Assembly: GCF_016429255.1 (NCBI RefSeq)
Contig: NZ_JAELUG010000020.1
Location: forward strand, 1-64,000
Origin: Rhizobium sp. ASV8
GTDB lineage: Bacteria; Pseudomonadota; Alphaproteobacteria; Rhizobiales; Rhizobiaceae
Length of the DNA stretch: 64,000 nt
Direction: 5' to 3'
Positions 24,561 to 34,131 of this stretch are shown here, piece after piece. Positions within the stretch are counted from its first letter, which is position 1. The number at the start of each line of letters is the position of its first letter. The translations under genes and the position numbers were made by a program. The notes beneath the pieces are model-generated. The model had not been told where the DNA came from, did no database searches, and saw only the letters and a program-made list of their open reading frames with translations.

Positions 24561-25531
24561 CGCACTTTGCTCCTGGCATAATGGCGCTCAATGCGCGACT
24601 GGACGAGCTCAAGACAGATCGACAGGATCCAATAGAGCATGGCGGCGGAAACCAGCATTTCCATGTGCTGGAACGTCTTCTGCCCCAGCGTGCGGGCCAA
24701 GAACATCAGCTCCCACACACCGATCACCGAAACGAGCGAACTGTCCTTCAGCATTGAAATGAACTGGTTGCCGGTCGGCGGAATGATGACGGGAAGCGCC
24801 TGCGGCAGGATGATCTTGCGCATGGTAACGCCAAAGCCGAAGCCCATAGAGCGAGAGGCCTCCCATTGCCCGCGATCGATACTCTGGATACCAGAACGAA
24901 AGATCTCGGTCATATAGGCGCCGTAGCAAAGAGACAGCGCCAGGATGCCGGCCGGAACGGCGTCGATCACGAAGCCAAGCTGCGGCAGGCCGAGATAGAT
25001 CAGGTAGACCTGCATTAAGAGCGGCAAACCGCGGAAAAACGAGGTGTAGAAGCTGGCGATCGCGTAGGCAAAGCCATTGTTCGAAAGCTTTGCGACGGCG
25101 CCCAGAACGGCGATCGCCGAGGCGATGATGATCGAAATGGCCGACACATAGATGGTGGTCACCAACCCCTGCGTGATCATGAAGGGCAGCTTTTCCTCGA
25201 TGAATGGCAGGCTCAGATGAAAGGTCTCGAAGAAGGCGAGAAAGAGGATCAGCAATTCGAGCCATACGATGACGATCTGCAGCCTGAGCGGCGCGAAGCC
25301 GATCAGCACCACATTCAGCGCAAACATCACGGCAATGGCGAATGCAATCGCAAAGCGCCCGTAAAGACCCGATGTTCCCGGATCGCCGATCACCGGGCGC
25401 ATAAGCTCGCCTAACGACGTACCGGTCAAATTGAACAATAGAAAAACAACCAGGACCGCCGCGAAAAGCGTGGCGACGAACCAAGGCTTGTGCACCAGGA
25501 CTTCGGATTCGACCGTATCGGGATAAAGCAT
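24557..25531 (-). CDS. Polar amino acid ABC transporter, permease
   Basis: The 324-residue inner-membrane protein has several hydrophobic segments and the HisM-type permease signature near [24 protein letters not shown], with the EAA-loop core. The start at 25531 ([10 protein letters not shown]) has AGGGG 7 nt upstream; the in-frame ATG at 25546 is less well placed. Only one permease gene is present, so it would act as a homodimer. Confidence 0.93.
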   Translation of the reverse strand: MLYPDTVESEVLVHKPWFVATLFAAVLVVFLLFNLTGTSLGELMRPVIGDPGTSGLYGRFAIAFAIAVMFALNVVLIGFAPLRLQIVIVWLELLILFLAFFETFHLSLPFIEEKLPFMITQGLVTTIYVSAISIIIASAIAVLGAVAKLSNNGFAYAIASFYTSFFRGLPLLMQVYLIYLGLPQLGFVIDAVPAGILALSLCYGAYMTEIFRSGIQSIDRGQWEASRSMGFGFGVTMRKIILPQALPVIIPPTGNQFISMLKDSSLVSVIGVWELMFLARTLGQKTFQHMEMLVSAAMLYWILSICLELVQSRIERHYARSKVR

Positions 25532-25552
25532 CTCTTTCCCCTTCAATCAGTT

Positions 25553-25578
25553 CGGCGGCTCGATCGTGCGAGCCGCCG
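25553..25578. terminator. Intercistronic hairpin between binding-protein and permease genes
   Basis: CGGCGGCTCG (25553-25562) pairs with CGAGCCGCCG (25569-25578) across 6 nt, between the stop of the binding-protein gene and the start of the permease gene. Such hairpins usually protect the upstream mRNA and give the binding protein higher expression than the membrane parts. Confidence 0.7.
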
Positions 25579-25593
25579 GGATTGATCTGTTTT

Positions 25594-26427
25594 TTACTTC
25601 ACGACCGTGTAGTCGATGCCATACCATTTGACCGAGAGCTTGCTCAGCGTGCCATCGGCCTTCATGTCCTTGATGGCATCGGCGATCTTGTCGCTGAACT
25701 CCTTGTCGCCGTGCTCGATGGCGATGGCGAGCGGCTCGTAGAAGACGGGTTCGCCCAGCTGCTTGATCGGGTAACCGGCCTTGATGGCATCACGCACGCT
25801 CGGCAGCGAGGAGACGACCACGTCGAGACGCGTGCCGTCGCCGAGACGCAGATCGTCGAAAGCCGTGGTCGAGTTCGCATAGGATTTGACTTCCTTCGGC
25901 TTGAACTCGTACTTGAAGGGAGGTGCGCCCGACGCATCGAGCGTCAGATCCTGCTTTGCATAGGCTTCGAACGTCGATGTTGCGGTCGTGCCCACAACCT
26001 TGCCGTCGAGATCGGAAAACTTGGTTGCCTTGCTGTCCTTGTGTACGGCGACCACCGCAGGCGTGTAGTAATAGACGGCGGGAAAGTCGAAGATCTTGGC
26101 GCGCTCCTTGCTGGGTGTCATCGAGCCGACATCCACATCCCAGCGACCGGCCCACTTTCCGGCGGTGATGATATCCCAGCCCGGGGTGACAAACTCGACT
26201 TTGACCCCCAGACGCTGGCCGACATTCTTGGCCACATCGACGTCGAAGCCGTCGAGCTCGTTCTTGTCGTTCATGAAGGATTGCGGCGCCCAGTTCGCGT
26301 CGGTTGCCACCTTGAGGGTTTTCGCGGCCATCACACGGTCCAGCACAGCACCGGCATTGGCAGGTATTGCAACCAATACGACGGCGAGCGATGCGGCGAC
26401 TGTCGCCAGTCTTGCGAAACTTGTCAT
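25594..26427 (-). CDS. Periplasmic amino acid-type solute-binding protein
   Basis: The 277-residue family 3 binding protein has a signal peptide (MTSFARLATVAASLAVVLVAIPANA) and the domain opening TLKVATDANWAPQSFMNDKNELDGFDVDVAK. Family 3 proteins bind amino acids, opines or related compounds. The start at 26427 follows AAGGGAA; an open frame to 26493 would precede the signal peptide. It is 150 bp downstream of the catabolic genes on the same strand. Confidence 0.94.
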   Translation of the reverse strand: MTSFARLATVAASLAVVLVAIPANAGAVLDRVMAAKTLKVATDANWAPQSFMNDKNELDGFDVDVAKNVGQRLGVKVEFVTPGWDIITAGKWAGRWDVDVGSMTPSKERAKIFDFPAVYYYTPAVVAVHKDSKATKFSDLDGKVVGTTATSTFEAYAKQDLTLDASGAPPFKYEFKPKEVKSYANSTTAFDDLRLGDGTRLDVVVSSLPSVRDAIKAGYPIKQLGEPVFYEPLAIAIEHGDKEFSDKIADAIKDMKADGTLSKLSVKWYGIDYTVVK

Positions 26428-26577
26428 CAGTTTGTTCCCTTTGTTGTCATTTTTTGATCGTCGTGATGATACGGATCTAATCCGCATCATCACCTCAACC
26501 TTGATCCTCGCGAGGATCGCGTGTCTTCCGGCAATATCGAGCGGCCAAAAGCCGCTTTTTCCTTCGGAAATGAGAAC

Positions 26578-26967
26578 TCAAAGCTCCCCTTTCTGCTTCA
26601 TGTCATCGCGGACGGACCGCGCGACGCGAAACGCCTCAACCCCGGCTGGAATTCCGCAATAGATCGCGATCTGAACCAGCGCGGCGCGAAGCTCGTCATC
26701 GGTCAGGCCATTGCGAATCGCCCCGCGAAAATGCACCCCGAATTCATGCATTCGATTTGAAGCTGCTAGCATTCCGAGATTGAGAAGGCTGCGTTGCTTG
26801 AGATCGAGCGCGTCGTCGGTCCAGGCGACGCCCCAGCAATATTCGTTGAGCAGATCCTGAAACGGGCTCGAGAAAGCATCGCCGCCGCCGATCGCCCGAT
26901 CGACATAATCGTCGCCCAGAACCTTGCGCCTGACGGCCTCACCCTCACGCTTCAGAATATCATCCAT
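26578..26967 (-). CDS. Carboxymuconolactone decarboxylase-family protein
   Basis: The 129-residue protein resembles PcaC: an N-terminal helix (ILKREGEAVRRKVLGDDYVD), then the core WTDDALDLKQRSLLNLGMLAASNRMHEFGVHFRGAIRNGLTDDEL with the conserved His in the EFGVH segment. It lacks the CxxC of AhpD, so a decarboxylase or isomerase-like role is more likely than peroxidase. It overlaps the hydrolase gene by 8 bp, as PcaC and PcaD are often joined. Confidence 0.9.
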   Translation of the reverse strand: MDDILKREGEAVRRKVLGDDYVDRAIGGGDAFSSPFQDLLNEYCWGVAWTDDALDLKQRSLLNLGMLAASNRMHEFGVHFRGAIRNGLTDDELRAALVQIAIYCGIPAGVEAFRVARSVRDDMKQKGEL

Positions 26968-27766
26968 GAGCCGGCTCTCCGATCAGGAATTGACGCAGCA
27001 GCGCCGCGATTGTCTCAGGCGCTTCGATGAGGATCGAGTGACGCAGACCGGGTAGGATCCGAACCTCGGAACCGGGAATACGATCATGCATGTAGCGAGC
27101 CATGCGCGGATTGGAGCCGAGATCGTCCTCTCCGGTCGCGACGAGCGTCGGGCAGCGGATCTGATCCAGAAACCCGCCGAAATCCGTCTCCGCCAGCACC
27201 CGATAGGCAGAGGCGTAACACTCGGGGTCATTTTCCGCGTCGCGCTTGCGCAGCCACGCGATGATTTCGGGGTTACGCTCCTGAAACTCGTCCGTCAGCC
27301 AGCGTGAAAGCGAGGCATTATGGTGATCTGCAGGCGTGCCGACGCGCAGCGCCGCAAGTCGCTCCAGGACGCGGGAGCGTTCCTCGGGCGTGCGACCTGC
27401 AACCGTCGAAAGCAAGACCAGCTTGCGCAGCCGGGTCAGATGCGTCAGCGCCAGACGCTGGGCAATCAGCCCGCCGAGCGAAAAGCCGGCGAGATTGAAG
27501 GTCGAGAACCCCGCCTTGTCGGCAAGCGCCAGCGCCTCGTTGACGAAATCGTCTATGTCGTAGCGCCCCTTTATCCGGCTCGAATGACCATGGCCGCGAA
27601 GGTCGAAGGTGAGGATCGTGAAACGATCCTTCAGACGATCGACCACGCCGCCCCAGGCTTCGAGATAGGAGCCGACGCCGTGGATGCACACGAGCGGGTC
27701 GCCGCTGCCATCGATGCGATAGTTGAGGGTGACGTCGCCGACGGTATGGCGCTGGGTCTCTGCCAT
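26960..27766 (-). CDS. Alpha/beta hydrolase, PcaD/RutD-like
   Basis: The 268-residue hydrolase has the oxyanion segment LVCIHGVGSYLEAWGGV, FDLRGHGHSS, the nucleophile elbow GFSLGG, a catalytic Asp in ATGEDDLGSNP and His in LPGLRHSILIEAPE. It resembles 3-oxoadipate enol-lactonase and RutD. One base separates its start from the stop of the LLM gene, giving tight coupling. It probably opens a lactone or cleaves a C-C or C-N bond of the oxidised intermediate. Confidence 0.92.
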   Translation of the reverse strand: MAETQRHTVGDVTLNYRIDGSGDPLVCIHGVGSYLEAWGGVVDRLKDRFTILTFDLRGHGHSSRIKGRYDIDDFVNEALALADKAGFSTFNLAGFSLGGLIAQRLALTHLTRLRKLVLLSTVAGRTPEERSRVLERLAALRVGTPADHHNASLSRWLTDEFQERNPEIIAWLRKRDAENDPECYASAYRVLAETDFGGFLDQIRCPTLVATGEDDLGSNPRMARYMHDRIPGSEVRILPGLRHSILIEAPETIAALLRQFLIGEPAHG

Positions 27767-27767
27767 G

Positions 27768-28844
27768 TCAGCCCACCGCCGTCTTGCGCTTTTGCTCTTT
27801 TTCGCGTGCGGCGAAGAAGGGCAGGATTTCCTTGCTGAACAGTTCCAACGTGCGTTTCTGAAGCTCGAAAGGCAGGTTGAACGTCAGGCCGAGACAATAT
27901 TGGTCGACACCGGCGGCCTCATAGACAAGCAGTTTCTCGATCGCTTCGTCCGGTGTGCCGAACATCAGGTTGTTGCGAATGTTATCCGGGTCATAATTGT
28001 CCTTTCCCTTCACAGCCTCGTAGGGGACGGCCTCGGGAAAGCCCTCGCGGACCGTGCCGATATTCTGCATGAGGTTTTCAAAGGCACGGCCATAATCCAT
28101 GCTGTGCTTTACCGCGAGCTCCCAGCCATCCGGCCTGTCATACACACAGGTGCGGCGCTGCATCATGAAGCGCGGGCGGAGAACTTCCGGATGGTCCGCC
28201 ACCGCTTTGTGGAACTTCTCCGACAGAACCTGGATTTCGGCAGCCGGCGCCGACAGCGGCGTGGACAGAATGCTGGCGCCATTGGCGATCGCCCAGTCGA
28301 ACGAGCCAGGATCGCGGGCAGCCACCCAGATCGGCGGATGGGGTTGCTGCAGCGGCTTCGGCACCGACGTTGCCATCGGAAATTTCCAATAATGGCCGTC
28401 ATGGGCATAGTCACCGGCCCAGAGCTTCTTCACCGCCGGCACGATTTCCTTCATGTAGGCAACACCCTCCTGCTGGGGCATGCCGCCGGCCATTCGGTCG
28501 AATTCGTATTGGTAGGAACCGCGGGCAATCCCGAATTCGAGGCGGCCGTTGGTCAGGTGATCGCAAAGTGCGGCTTCGCCGGCGAGACGGATGGGCGTCC
28601 AATAGGGCGCGACCAGCGTCGATGTTCCCAAACGGATCTGCTGGGTATGCTGCGCCAGCCAGACCAGGGTCTGGAATGGATTGGGCGAGATCGTGCATTC
28701 GATCGTGTGATGTTCGGCAGTCCACAGCGCCTCGAAGCCGCCCTCGTCGGCGAGCCTTGCAAGCTCCAGCAGGTTGCTTTTCACCTTGGACATCGGAATG
28801 TCGGGTGAGAAGCGTTCCATGGTCAGCGATACCGCGAATTTCAT
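27768..28844 (-). CDS. LLM-class flavin-dependent monooxygenase
   Basis: The 358-residue protein is a bacterial luciferase-like TIM barrel: MKFAVSLTMERFSPD at the N-terminus, ALWTAEHH, the IRLGTSTLVAP strand, LTNGRLEFGIARG and IWVAARDPGSFDWA. These enzymes use reduced flavin supplied by a partner reductase, here the flavin reductase at 30405. The start at 28844 has GAGGGAGG upstream. Substrate unknown; the catabolic context suggests oxidative attack on an imported amino or N-heterocyclic compound. Confidence 0.93.
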   Translation of the reverse strand: MKFAVSLTMERFSPDIPMSKVKSNLLELARLADEGGFEALWTAEHHTIECTISPNPFQTLVWLAQHTQQIRLGTSTLVAPYWTPIRLAGEAALCDHLTNGRLEFGIARGSYQYEFDRMAGGMPQQEGVAYMKEIVPAVKKLWAGDYAHDGHYWKFPMATSVPKPLQQPHPPIWVAARDPGSFDWAIANGASILSTPLSAPAAEIQVLSEKFHKAVADHPEVLRPRFMMQRRTCVYDRPDGWELAVKHSMDYGRAFENLMQNIGTVREGFPEAVPYEAVKGKDNYDPDNIRNNLMFGTPDEAIEKLLVYEAAGVDQYCLGLTFNLPFELQKRTLELFSKEILPFFAAREKEQKRKTAVG

Positions 28845-28882
28845 GTGTTTTGCCTCCCTCTCCGGGTTTGTTTTCTGCGTGT

Positions 28883-30394
28883 TCACTTCAGGCGAATGAC
28901 GAAGGGGTCCTGCATGACGCCGGAATAGTCGACGATGATGTTCTTCAGCCGCGAGAACTCCCGCATGACTTCGAAACCGCCGCGCCGGCCGTAGCCGCTT
29001 TCCTTGAAGCCGCCGTTCGCGGACATGAAGGAGGATGCGCGATAGGTGTTGATCCACACCGTTCCGGCCTCGATCTGGTTGGCGAAGCGCATGGCGCGGT
29101 CGATGTTCTGCGTCCAGATGCCGGACGCCAGGCCGTAGTTCGTGTCGTTGGCGAGCTCGATCATTTCTTCTTCGGTCTTGAATGGCATGACGCCGACGAC
29201 AGGGCCGAAGATTTCGTCACGCATGAAAGCCATGTCATTCTGCGCTTCGACCATGACAGTCGGCTCGAAGTACCAGCCATGGGACAGGGCCTCGGCTTGC
29301 GGCCGCTTTCCGCCGGCGGCAATCCTGGCGCCTTCCTTGACGCCCGATGCGACATAGCCTTCCACCTTGGAGAGCTGGTCGGCTAACGCGAGAGGACCGA
29401 TATCCGTTTCCTCCGACATCGGATGGCCGACCCGGATGCGCTCGGTGCGCGCAACCAGTGCGTCGATGAAGCGATCGTATACGTTTGCCTCGACGAAGCA
29501 GCGCGATCCGGCAACACAGGTCTGGCCGGCTGCGGCGAAAACCCCGGAGACAACGCCGTTGACGGCCGTATCAATGTCGACGTCGCCGAAAATCACGTGC
29601 GGCGACTTTCCGCCGAGTTCCATCGAACAGGGAACCAGATTCATCGCCGCATTGCCCGCGATCCGCCGTCCCGTGTCGGTGCTGCCGGTAAAGACATATT
29701 TGGCAATACGGGGATGGCGCGTCAGGGCTTCGCCGGCACTCTTGCCCGTACCAGTGACGACGTTCACGACCCCATCGGGAAAACCGGCTTCGCTGATCAG
29801 TTCCGCCAGCGCCAGCGTCGATGCCGATGCATGCTCCGACGGCTTGATGACGACCGTGTTGCCGATTGCCAGACAGGGCGCCAGCGTGCCGGTCAATAGC
29901 ATCAACGGCGAATTCCAGGGTGTGATCATGCCGACGACGCCAAGCGGCTCGCGCATGTTGAAATTCAGCATATCGAGCTTGTTGACCGGGATGGTCTCGC
30001 CCTGCAGCTTGTCGGCCATGCCGGCGAAATAGTGATAGCTGTCCGGCATCGAGCGCATCTGGGCGCGCATTTCCTTGATCAGCTTGCCATTGTCGCGCGT
30101 TTCGATTTCCGAGAGCTTATCGGCGTGCTGCAGGACGAGATCCGCAAGCTTGCGCACCAACCTGCCGCGATCGGTCTGGGTCATGCGCCGCCAGGACGGA
30201 TCGCGGAATGCCTTGCCGGCGGCGGCAACCGCATCGTCCACGTCCGCAGCATCGGCTTCGGCGAATTCGTACCAGGGCTTGCCGGTGGTAGGATCGTAGC
30301 TTGCGATGTAGTTGCCGTTCTTCGGCGCAACGAAACGGCCATTGATAAACAGCAGCTGCCGCGAGCCCTCAAGTGATTTGACAGTCGTCTTCAT
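28883..30394 (-). CDS. NAD(P)-dependent aldehyde dehydrogenase
   Basis: The 503-residue enzyme has MITPWNSPLMLLTGTLAPCLA, the Rossmann loop VFTGSTDTGRRIAG, the catalytic Glu in MELGGKSP and the nucleophilic Cys in AGQTCVAGSRCF. It matches the betaine aldehyde/5-carboxymethyl-2-hydroxymuconate semialdehyde group. The start at 30394 follows GAGGAAC; the frame continues to 30445 without homology. It stands between flavin reductase and LLM genes in one operon. Confidence 0.93.
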   Translation of the reverse strand: MKTTVKSLEGSRQLLFINGRFVAPKNGNYIASYDPTTGKPWYEFAEADAADVDDAVAAAGKAFRDPSWRRMTQTDRGRLVRKLADLVLQHADKLSEIETRDNGKLIKEMRAQMRSMPDSYHYFAGMADKLQGETIPVNKLDMLNFNMREPLGVVGMITPWNSPLMLLTGTLAPCLAIGNTVVIKPSEHASASTLALAELISEAGFPDGVVNVVTGTGKSAGEALTRHPRIAKYVFTGSTDTGRRIAGNAAMNLVPCSMELGGKSPHVIFGDVDIDTAVNGVVSGVFAAAGQTCVAGSRCFVEANVYDRFIDALVARTERIRVGHPMSEETDIGPLALADQLSKVEGYVASGVKEGARIAAGGKRPQAEALSHGWYFEPTVMVEAQNDMAFMRDEIFGPVVGVMPFKTEEEMIELANDTNYGLASGIWTQNIDRAMRFANQIEAGTVWINTYRASSFMSANGGFKESGYGRRGGFEVMREFSRLKNIIVDYSGVMQDPFVIRLK

Positions 30395-30404
30395 GTTCCT
30401 CGTC

Positions 30405-31388
30405 CTATTCGTGGGAGCCGTGCATCCAGGCGTGTGCTTCACCATCGATCATCGCGACGCGGCCGCCATCGTCAGAGTCCATGTAGATGCCGAAGCGCTT
30501 TTCCCGCCGCTCGCGCACATAGCGTCGCAGCATCGAACGAAGCTCGTGGGTGGGCACCTGCTCGTGGGGGATTTCATCGACATGGAAGAATTTCAGCCCG
30601 GCGGGCAGATCGGCCGGCATGGCGTCATCGGCAAGGCGTGCGCGATAGATCAGGTAGCCGGGATCGCTGTCTGCGACGTCGAAGACCGAATAGAGAAACG
30701 TGTTGTCGGACAGCAGCCGCAGAGCCCCGCCCTCGTCGACCACCAGCTGGCTGTCGGCCTTTCGCCGCCGCGCCGCCGGCAGAACCCAGCCGCCCTTTCC
30801 GTCCGATCGAAGCAGCAGACGCTCCCTGGCTTCGATCAGATAGCTGATGATCATGCCGTGCGAGGCGAGCCATCCGGCCGGCAGCGGATCCTTGACGCTC
30901 GCATAGCGTCCACGGCAAAAGCCGAGAGGCGCCGAGGGGCCGGTGCCGAACGCCCGCACCTCTCCAATCAGGACGACATGATCCCCGGCATCCATTCGAT
31001 TGAAAACCGAGCAATCGAACCAGGTAAGACTGTCGGTCAGGACCGGCGCGCCGGTGTGAATGCGATCGTGATTGACCGACTGGAACTTGTCAGGCGATTT
31101 CGAGGCGAAGGTTGCCGAAACATCGACCTGTCCTTCGTGAAGAATGTTGACCGCGAAACAATCGGAATTGGTAAACGCTTGATAGCTCGAAGCCGATTTG
31201 GCAACGCAGACCAGAAGCAGCGGCGGATTAAGGGAGACGGAGGTAAAGGAGTTCGCGGTCATCCCGCGCGGCGTGCCATCTTCATCCACGGTCGTAATCA
31301 CGGTCACGCCCGTTACGAAGGTTCCGAAGGCCCGGCGCAGCGCTACTGGATCGATGGTGGTGTCCATCATTGCCGCCGTGTCCGCCAT
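30405..31388 (-). CDS. Flavin reductase with C-terminal extension
   Basis: Residues 1-160 form a flavin reductase domain (ALRRAFGTFVTGVTVITT, GMTANSFTSVSLNPPLLLVC, FAVNILHEGQ, GDHVVLIGEV). Residues 170-327 form an unusual second region (YLIEARERLLLRSDGKGGW, LYSVFDVADSDPGYLIYRA) that recalls a NUDIX-like fold but lacks a clear NUDIX box. It would supply FMNH2 or FADH2 to the LLM enzyme. The start at 31388 is placed at MADTAAMMD after a GAGGAGG-containing leader; the frame to 31640 overlaps the regulator gene. Confidence 0.9.
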   Translation of the reverse strand: MADTAAMMDTTIDPVALRRAFGTFVTGVTVITTVDEDGTPRGMTANSFTSVSLNPPLLLVCVAKSASSYQAFTNSDCFAVNILHEGQVDVSATFASKSPDKFQSVNHDRIHTGAPVLTDSLTWFDCSVFNRMDAGDHVVLIGEVRAFGTGPSAPLGFCRGRYASVKDPLPAGWLASHGMIISYLIEARERLLLRSDGKGGWVLPAARRRKADSQLVVDEGGALRLLSDNTFLYSVFDVADSDPGYLIYRARLADDAMPADLPAGLKFFHVDEIPHEQVPTHELRSMLRRYVRERREKRFGIYMDSDDGGRVAMIDGEAHAWMHGSHE

Positions 31389-31548
31389 GCCCGCCTGCCT
31401 CCTCTTTTCCGTTGAGAGAAAGTTAGCGATGCAGGTCGCGCCCTTCTTCCTCATCATCGATGGATGAGGAGGAAAACTTCTACTTCGGTTCGTAGGAGCT
31501 GGAAAATAACAAGGAAAGGCCGGCTCCCGCGCTGACACGGCCCAAGAA

Positions 31549-33354
31549 TCAGGCTTTCGCGACGGTGGATCTGTTGTCGATGACACCGTGAAGGCGAATT
31601 GCCAATTCGACGGCGAAGCGTTTGTCCGGGCTCTCGACATCGACGCCGAATAGCTCTTGGATGCGCGCGAGGCGATAGCGCAGCGTTGTCACATGCAAGC
31701 CCATCGTATTGGCGCAGGCCTGGCTACGGCAGCCCTCCTGTAGATAGGTGGACAGCGTTTCCAGATAGGGGGTGCCGTTCTCGCGATCATGTTCGGCGAT
31801 AGCGCCGACACTGTCCTGCACGAAGCTGCGGATATCGCCGGCTTCTGACGCCGCCACCAGCATCGGCAAAGGCCCGAAATCCTGCGCGGCGAGCGCTCCC
31901 GTGAGGCCAAAGGAACGGCCAATGCGGATCATGCGGCCACATCGCTCCCACGCGGCGGGATAGTCGGTCAGCGACAGGCATCGGCTGCCCGCAACCACGA
32001 TCGGTTCCTCGTCGAAATAGCGGCCGAGATCTTCTGCGATCCGCCGCGTCAGCTTGGCCGTGCGCTCCTGTTTGCGGCCAGCGTCGTAGGGAACGAGGCA
32101 GACGACGCCACCGTCGATCGCAATGAGGCTGGCCTGCAGCTGCGCCTGCTGCATGATCCGCGACAACGTGTGCTCGACATCGACCGACGCCCCGCCGAAC
32201 GCCTTGGTCTTGTCCGGAAAATCGACGACGATCATCTGCTGGGGCTGCGAAAAGCTCAGACCCAAGCGCTGAGCGCGCTGCCCGATATCGCTGGCATTGC
32301 GCCATCTCGCTTCGACGACCTCGAAGAACAGCTCGCTCTGCGTTCTCGTTTCGAAGCGAAAGCGGACGAAGCTGCGCATCATCTGGACGCTGAGCGCGAA
32401 CTTGGCGCTATCGAGCATGAGCAGATCAAGATCGCTGAACTCCCGATCCGTCGGGAAAATGATCAGCGCGCCGACCAGTTGCATGTCGACGGTCAGCGCT
32501 TCGATCCGCGCCGATAGCTTGAAGCGTTTGCCGCCATCGTCAAGGAACAGGCTCGTCATATCCGTGGTGCCGTTTTCCGCGGTCTCGCGCGCGGTCTTCA
32601 TCAGGGATCTGCAGAGACCGTTGGCAGCCAGTTCCTGCCATGCATCGTCGCCGAAAGACGGCGAAGGCGACCGGCCTGCGATCAGCTGATTGGCGGTAAA
32701 GTCGACAACCACCATTGGATTGGAGAACATCGTCCCCACCATGGCCGAGAGCGACGAAACGGAACCATCGCTGAGCACGTGCTCGAGAAGAGACGTATGC
32801 GTCTTGAGAGCCCGCTCCAGCCTCTGGGCAGACCGTTTTTCCGCGTCCAGCCGATGTTCGCGCTCGACGGCTATGGCGCCAAGATGGATGATCGTGCCGA
32901 GAAATGCGAGATCTTCCCGGGAAACATCGGTGATCTGGCGAGCGATGACGCTCAGCACCATTGGCCGCCCCTCAGCGTCCCGGCAATTCATCGGCATCAC
33001 CAGAACGGTTCGGTAGTCGCGCTCGAAAGCCTCTTTGCGATAGCCTGGGAATTCAGCGGATTCTCTCGCGTCGCGAATATAAATAGGTTCGTTTCGCTGG
33101 AGCGCGATCAAGGATGGGCTGGTCGCCAGCTCCCATTTGTCAGGCAATTGCCGTTCGATCAGTGTGGGATCGTGGCGAACGATGACGTGGGCATAACCAT
33201 GGGCGGCATCAATGCCCATGACGGAACCGAGCGTCCAGTTGGCATGGAAACAGGCGGCCGCAATGAGGTGCTGCAGGATGGTGGCGAGATCACCGCCGCT
33301 ATTGATCTGGCTCGCCACGTCCCTAAGGGACAATATCTGAGATTTCTGATCCAA
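31549..33354 (-). CDS. GAF-domain PucR-type transcriptional regulator
   Basis: The 601-residue protein has an N-terminal GAF domain (about 10-165), a central region typical of PucR/CdaR regulators, and a C-terminal helix-turn-helix (TLSTYLQEGCRSQACANTMG, then HVTTLRYRLARIQELFGVD). PucR-type regulators often control purine or aromatic catabolic operons in response to a pathway compound. It lies immediately upstream of the catabolic operon on the same strand and is divergent from the AA_synth gene at 33535, so it probably controls both sides. Confidence 0.9.
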   Translation of the reverse strand: MDQKSQILSLRDVASQINSGGDLATILQHLIAAACFHANWTLGSVMGIDAAHGYAHVIVRHDPTLIERQLPDKWELATSPSLIALQRNEPIYIRDARESAEFPGYRKEAFERDYRTVLVMPMNCRDAEGRPMVLSVIARQITDVSREDLAFLGTIIHLGAIAVEREHRLDAEKRSAQRLERALKTHTSLLEHVLSDGSVSSLSAMVGTMFSNPMVVVDFTANQLIAGRSPSPSFGDDAWQELAANGLCRSLMKTARETAENGTTDMTSLFLDDGGKRFKLSARIEALTVDMQLVGALIIFPTDREFSDLDLLMLDSAKFALSVQMMRSFVRFRFETRTQSELFFEVVEARWRNASDIGQRAQRLGLSFSQPQQMIVVDFPDKTKAFGGASVDVEHTLSRIMQQAQLQASLIAIDGGVVCLVPYDAGRKQERTAKLTRRIAEDLGRYFDEEPIVVAGSRCLSLTDYPAAWERCGRMIRIGRSFGLTGALAAQDFGPLPMLVAASEAGDIRSFVQDSVGAIAEHDRENGTPYLETLSTYLQEGCRSQACANTMGLHVTTLRYRLARIQELFGVDVESPDKRFAVELAIRLHGVIDNRSTVAKA

Positions 33355-33534
33355 ACGCCTCTTCCCCTAGGCCGGTCTCCTACTGCCAGATCAGCATCAT
33401 GCGTGCACCCGCCCAACAAGTCTACTCCGTTTCGGCGGAGGTTTTTACGATCACCTCCTCAAAATGAAGGATGAAGCATAGCGAGTTCCAGCTAATCTTC
33501 GATCAACCTCAACCGTATATAGTGGCGCTTTTGC

Positions 33535-34131
33535 ATGACACTCGAGATCAGAAAAATCTGCACCTTTTTAGAGGAAACGCTCGTGGAGGGCGGCAAGGCG
33601 GCGCCGCGGCCGGTCAATATCGTGGTCGTTGCGGCCATCATCCGCAATCCGTGGGCAGGCCGGGGTTTCGTGGAAAACCTCAGGCCGGAAATCAGCGGCA
33701 TCGCCGGTGCGCTCAGCAACGAAATGACCGGCAGATTGTTGCGGCAACTGCCGGCGGAAAAAATCGAGGCCTGCGGCAAGGCAGCCGCGGTCGGCGTTAA
33801 CGGCGAAATCGAGCACGCGTCAGCGATGATCCACACTCTCCGCTTCGGCAATCCTTTCCGCGAAGCAATCGGCGGCACCAACTATCTGGAATTCGCAAAC
33901 ACCCGCAACGCGCCAGGCGCCCTTCTGTCTCTGCCAATGATGCACAAGAGCGAAACAGGCAAGCGCTCGCACTTCCTCACCGCTAATTTCCAGATCGCCG
34001 ATGCGCCCGGCCCAGACGAGATCATCGTGGCGATTGGCGCCTCCGACAACGGTCGCGCGCACGCACGCATCGCCGACCGGTTTCAGGATATGGCCGAGAT
34101 GGAAGCGGAAATGGGGGCGGAGCGGGACTAG
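33535..34131 (+). CDS. AA_synth (DUF1185) family protein
   Basis: The 198-residue protein matches the family labelled amino acid synthesis protein: EIRKICTFLEETLVEGGKAA, then VVAAIIRNPWAGRGFVENL, a central GKAAAVGVNGEIEHASAMIH and NYLEFANTRNAPGALLSLPMMHK. Its true activity is not established; homologues are commonly found beside LLM monooxygenases and amidohydrolases. It is divergent from the PucR-type regulator, suggesting membership of the same pathway. Confidence 0.88.
   Translation: MTLEIRKICTFLEETLVEGGKAAPRPVNIVVVAAIIRNPWAGRGFVENLRPEISGIAGALSNEMTGRLLRQLPAEKIEACGKAAAVGVNGEIEHASAMIHTLRFGNPFREAIGGTNYLEFANTRNAPGALLSLPMMHKSETGKRSHFLTANFQIADAPGPDEIIVAIGASDNGRAHARIADRFQDMAEMEAEMGAERD

Noticed and set aside
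26578..27766. Protocatechuate pcaCD assignment
   Set aside because: The two proteins resemble PcaC and PcaD, but pcaB, pcaGH and pcaQ are absent and the neighbours are LLM and importer genes.
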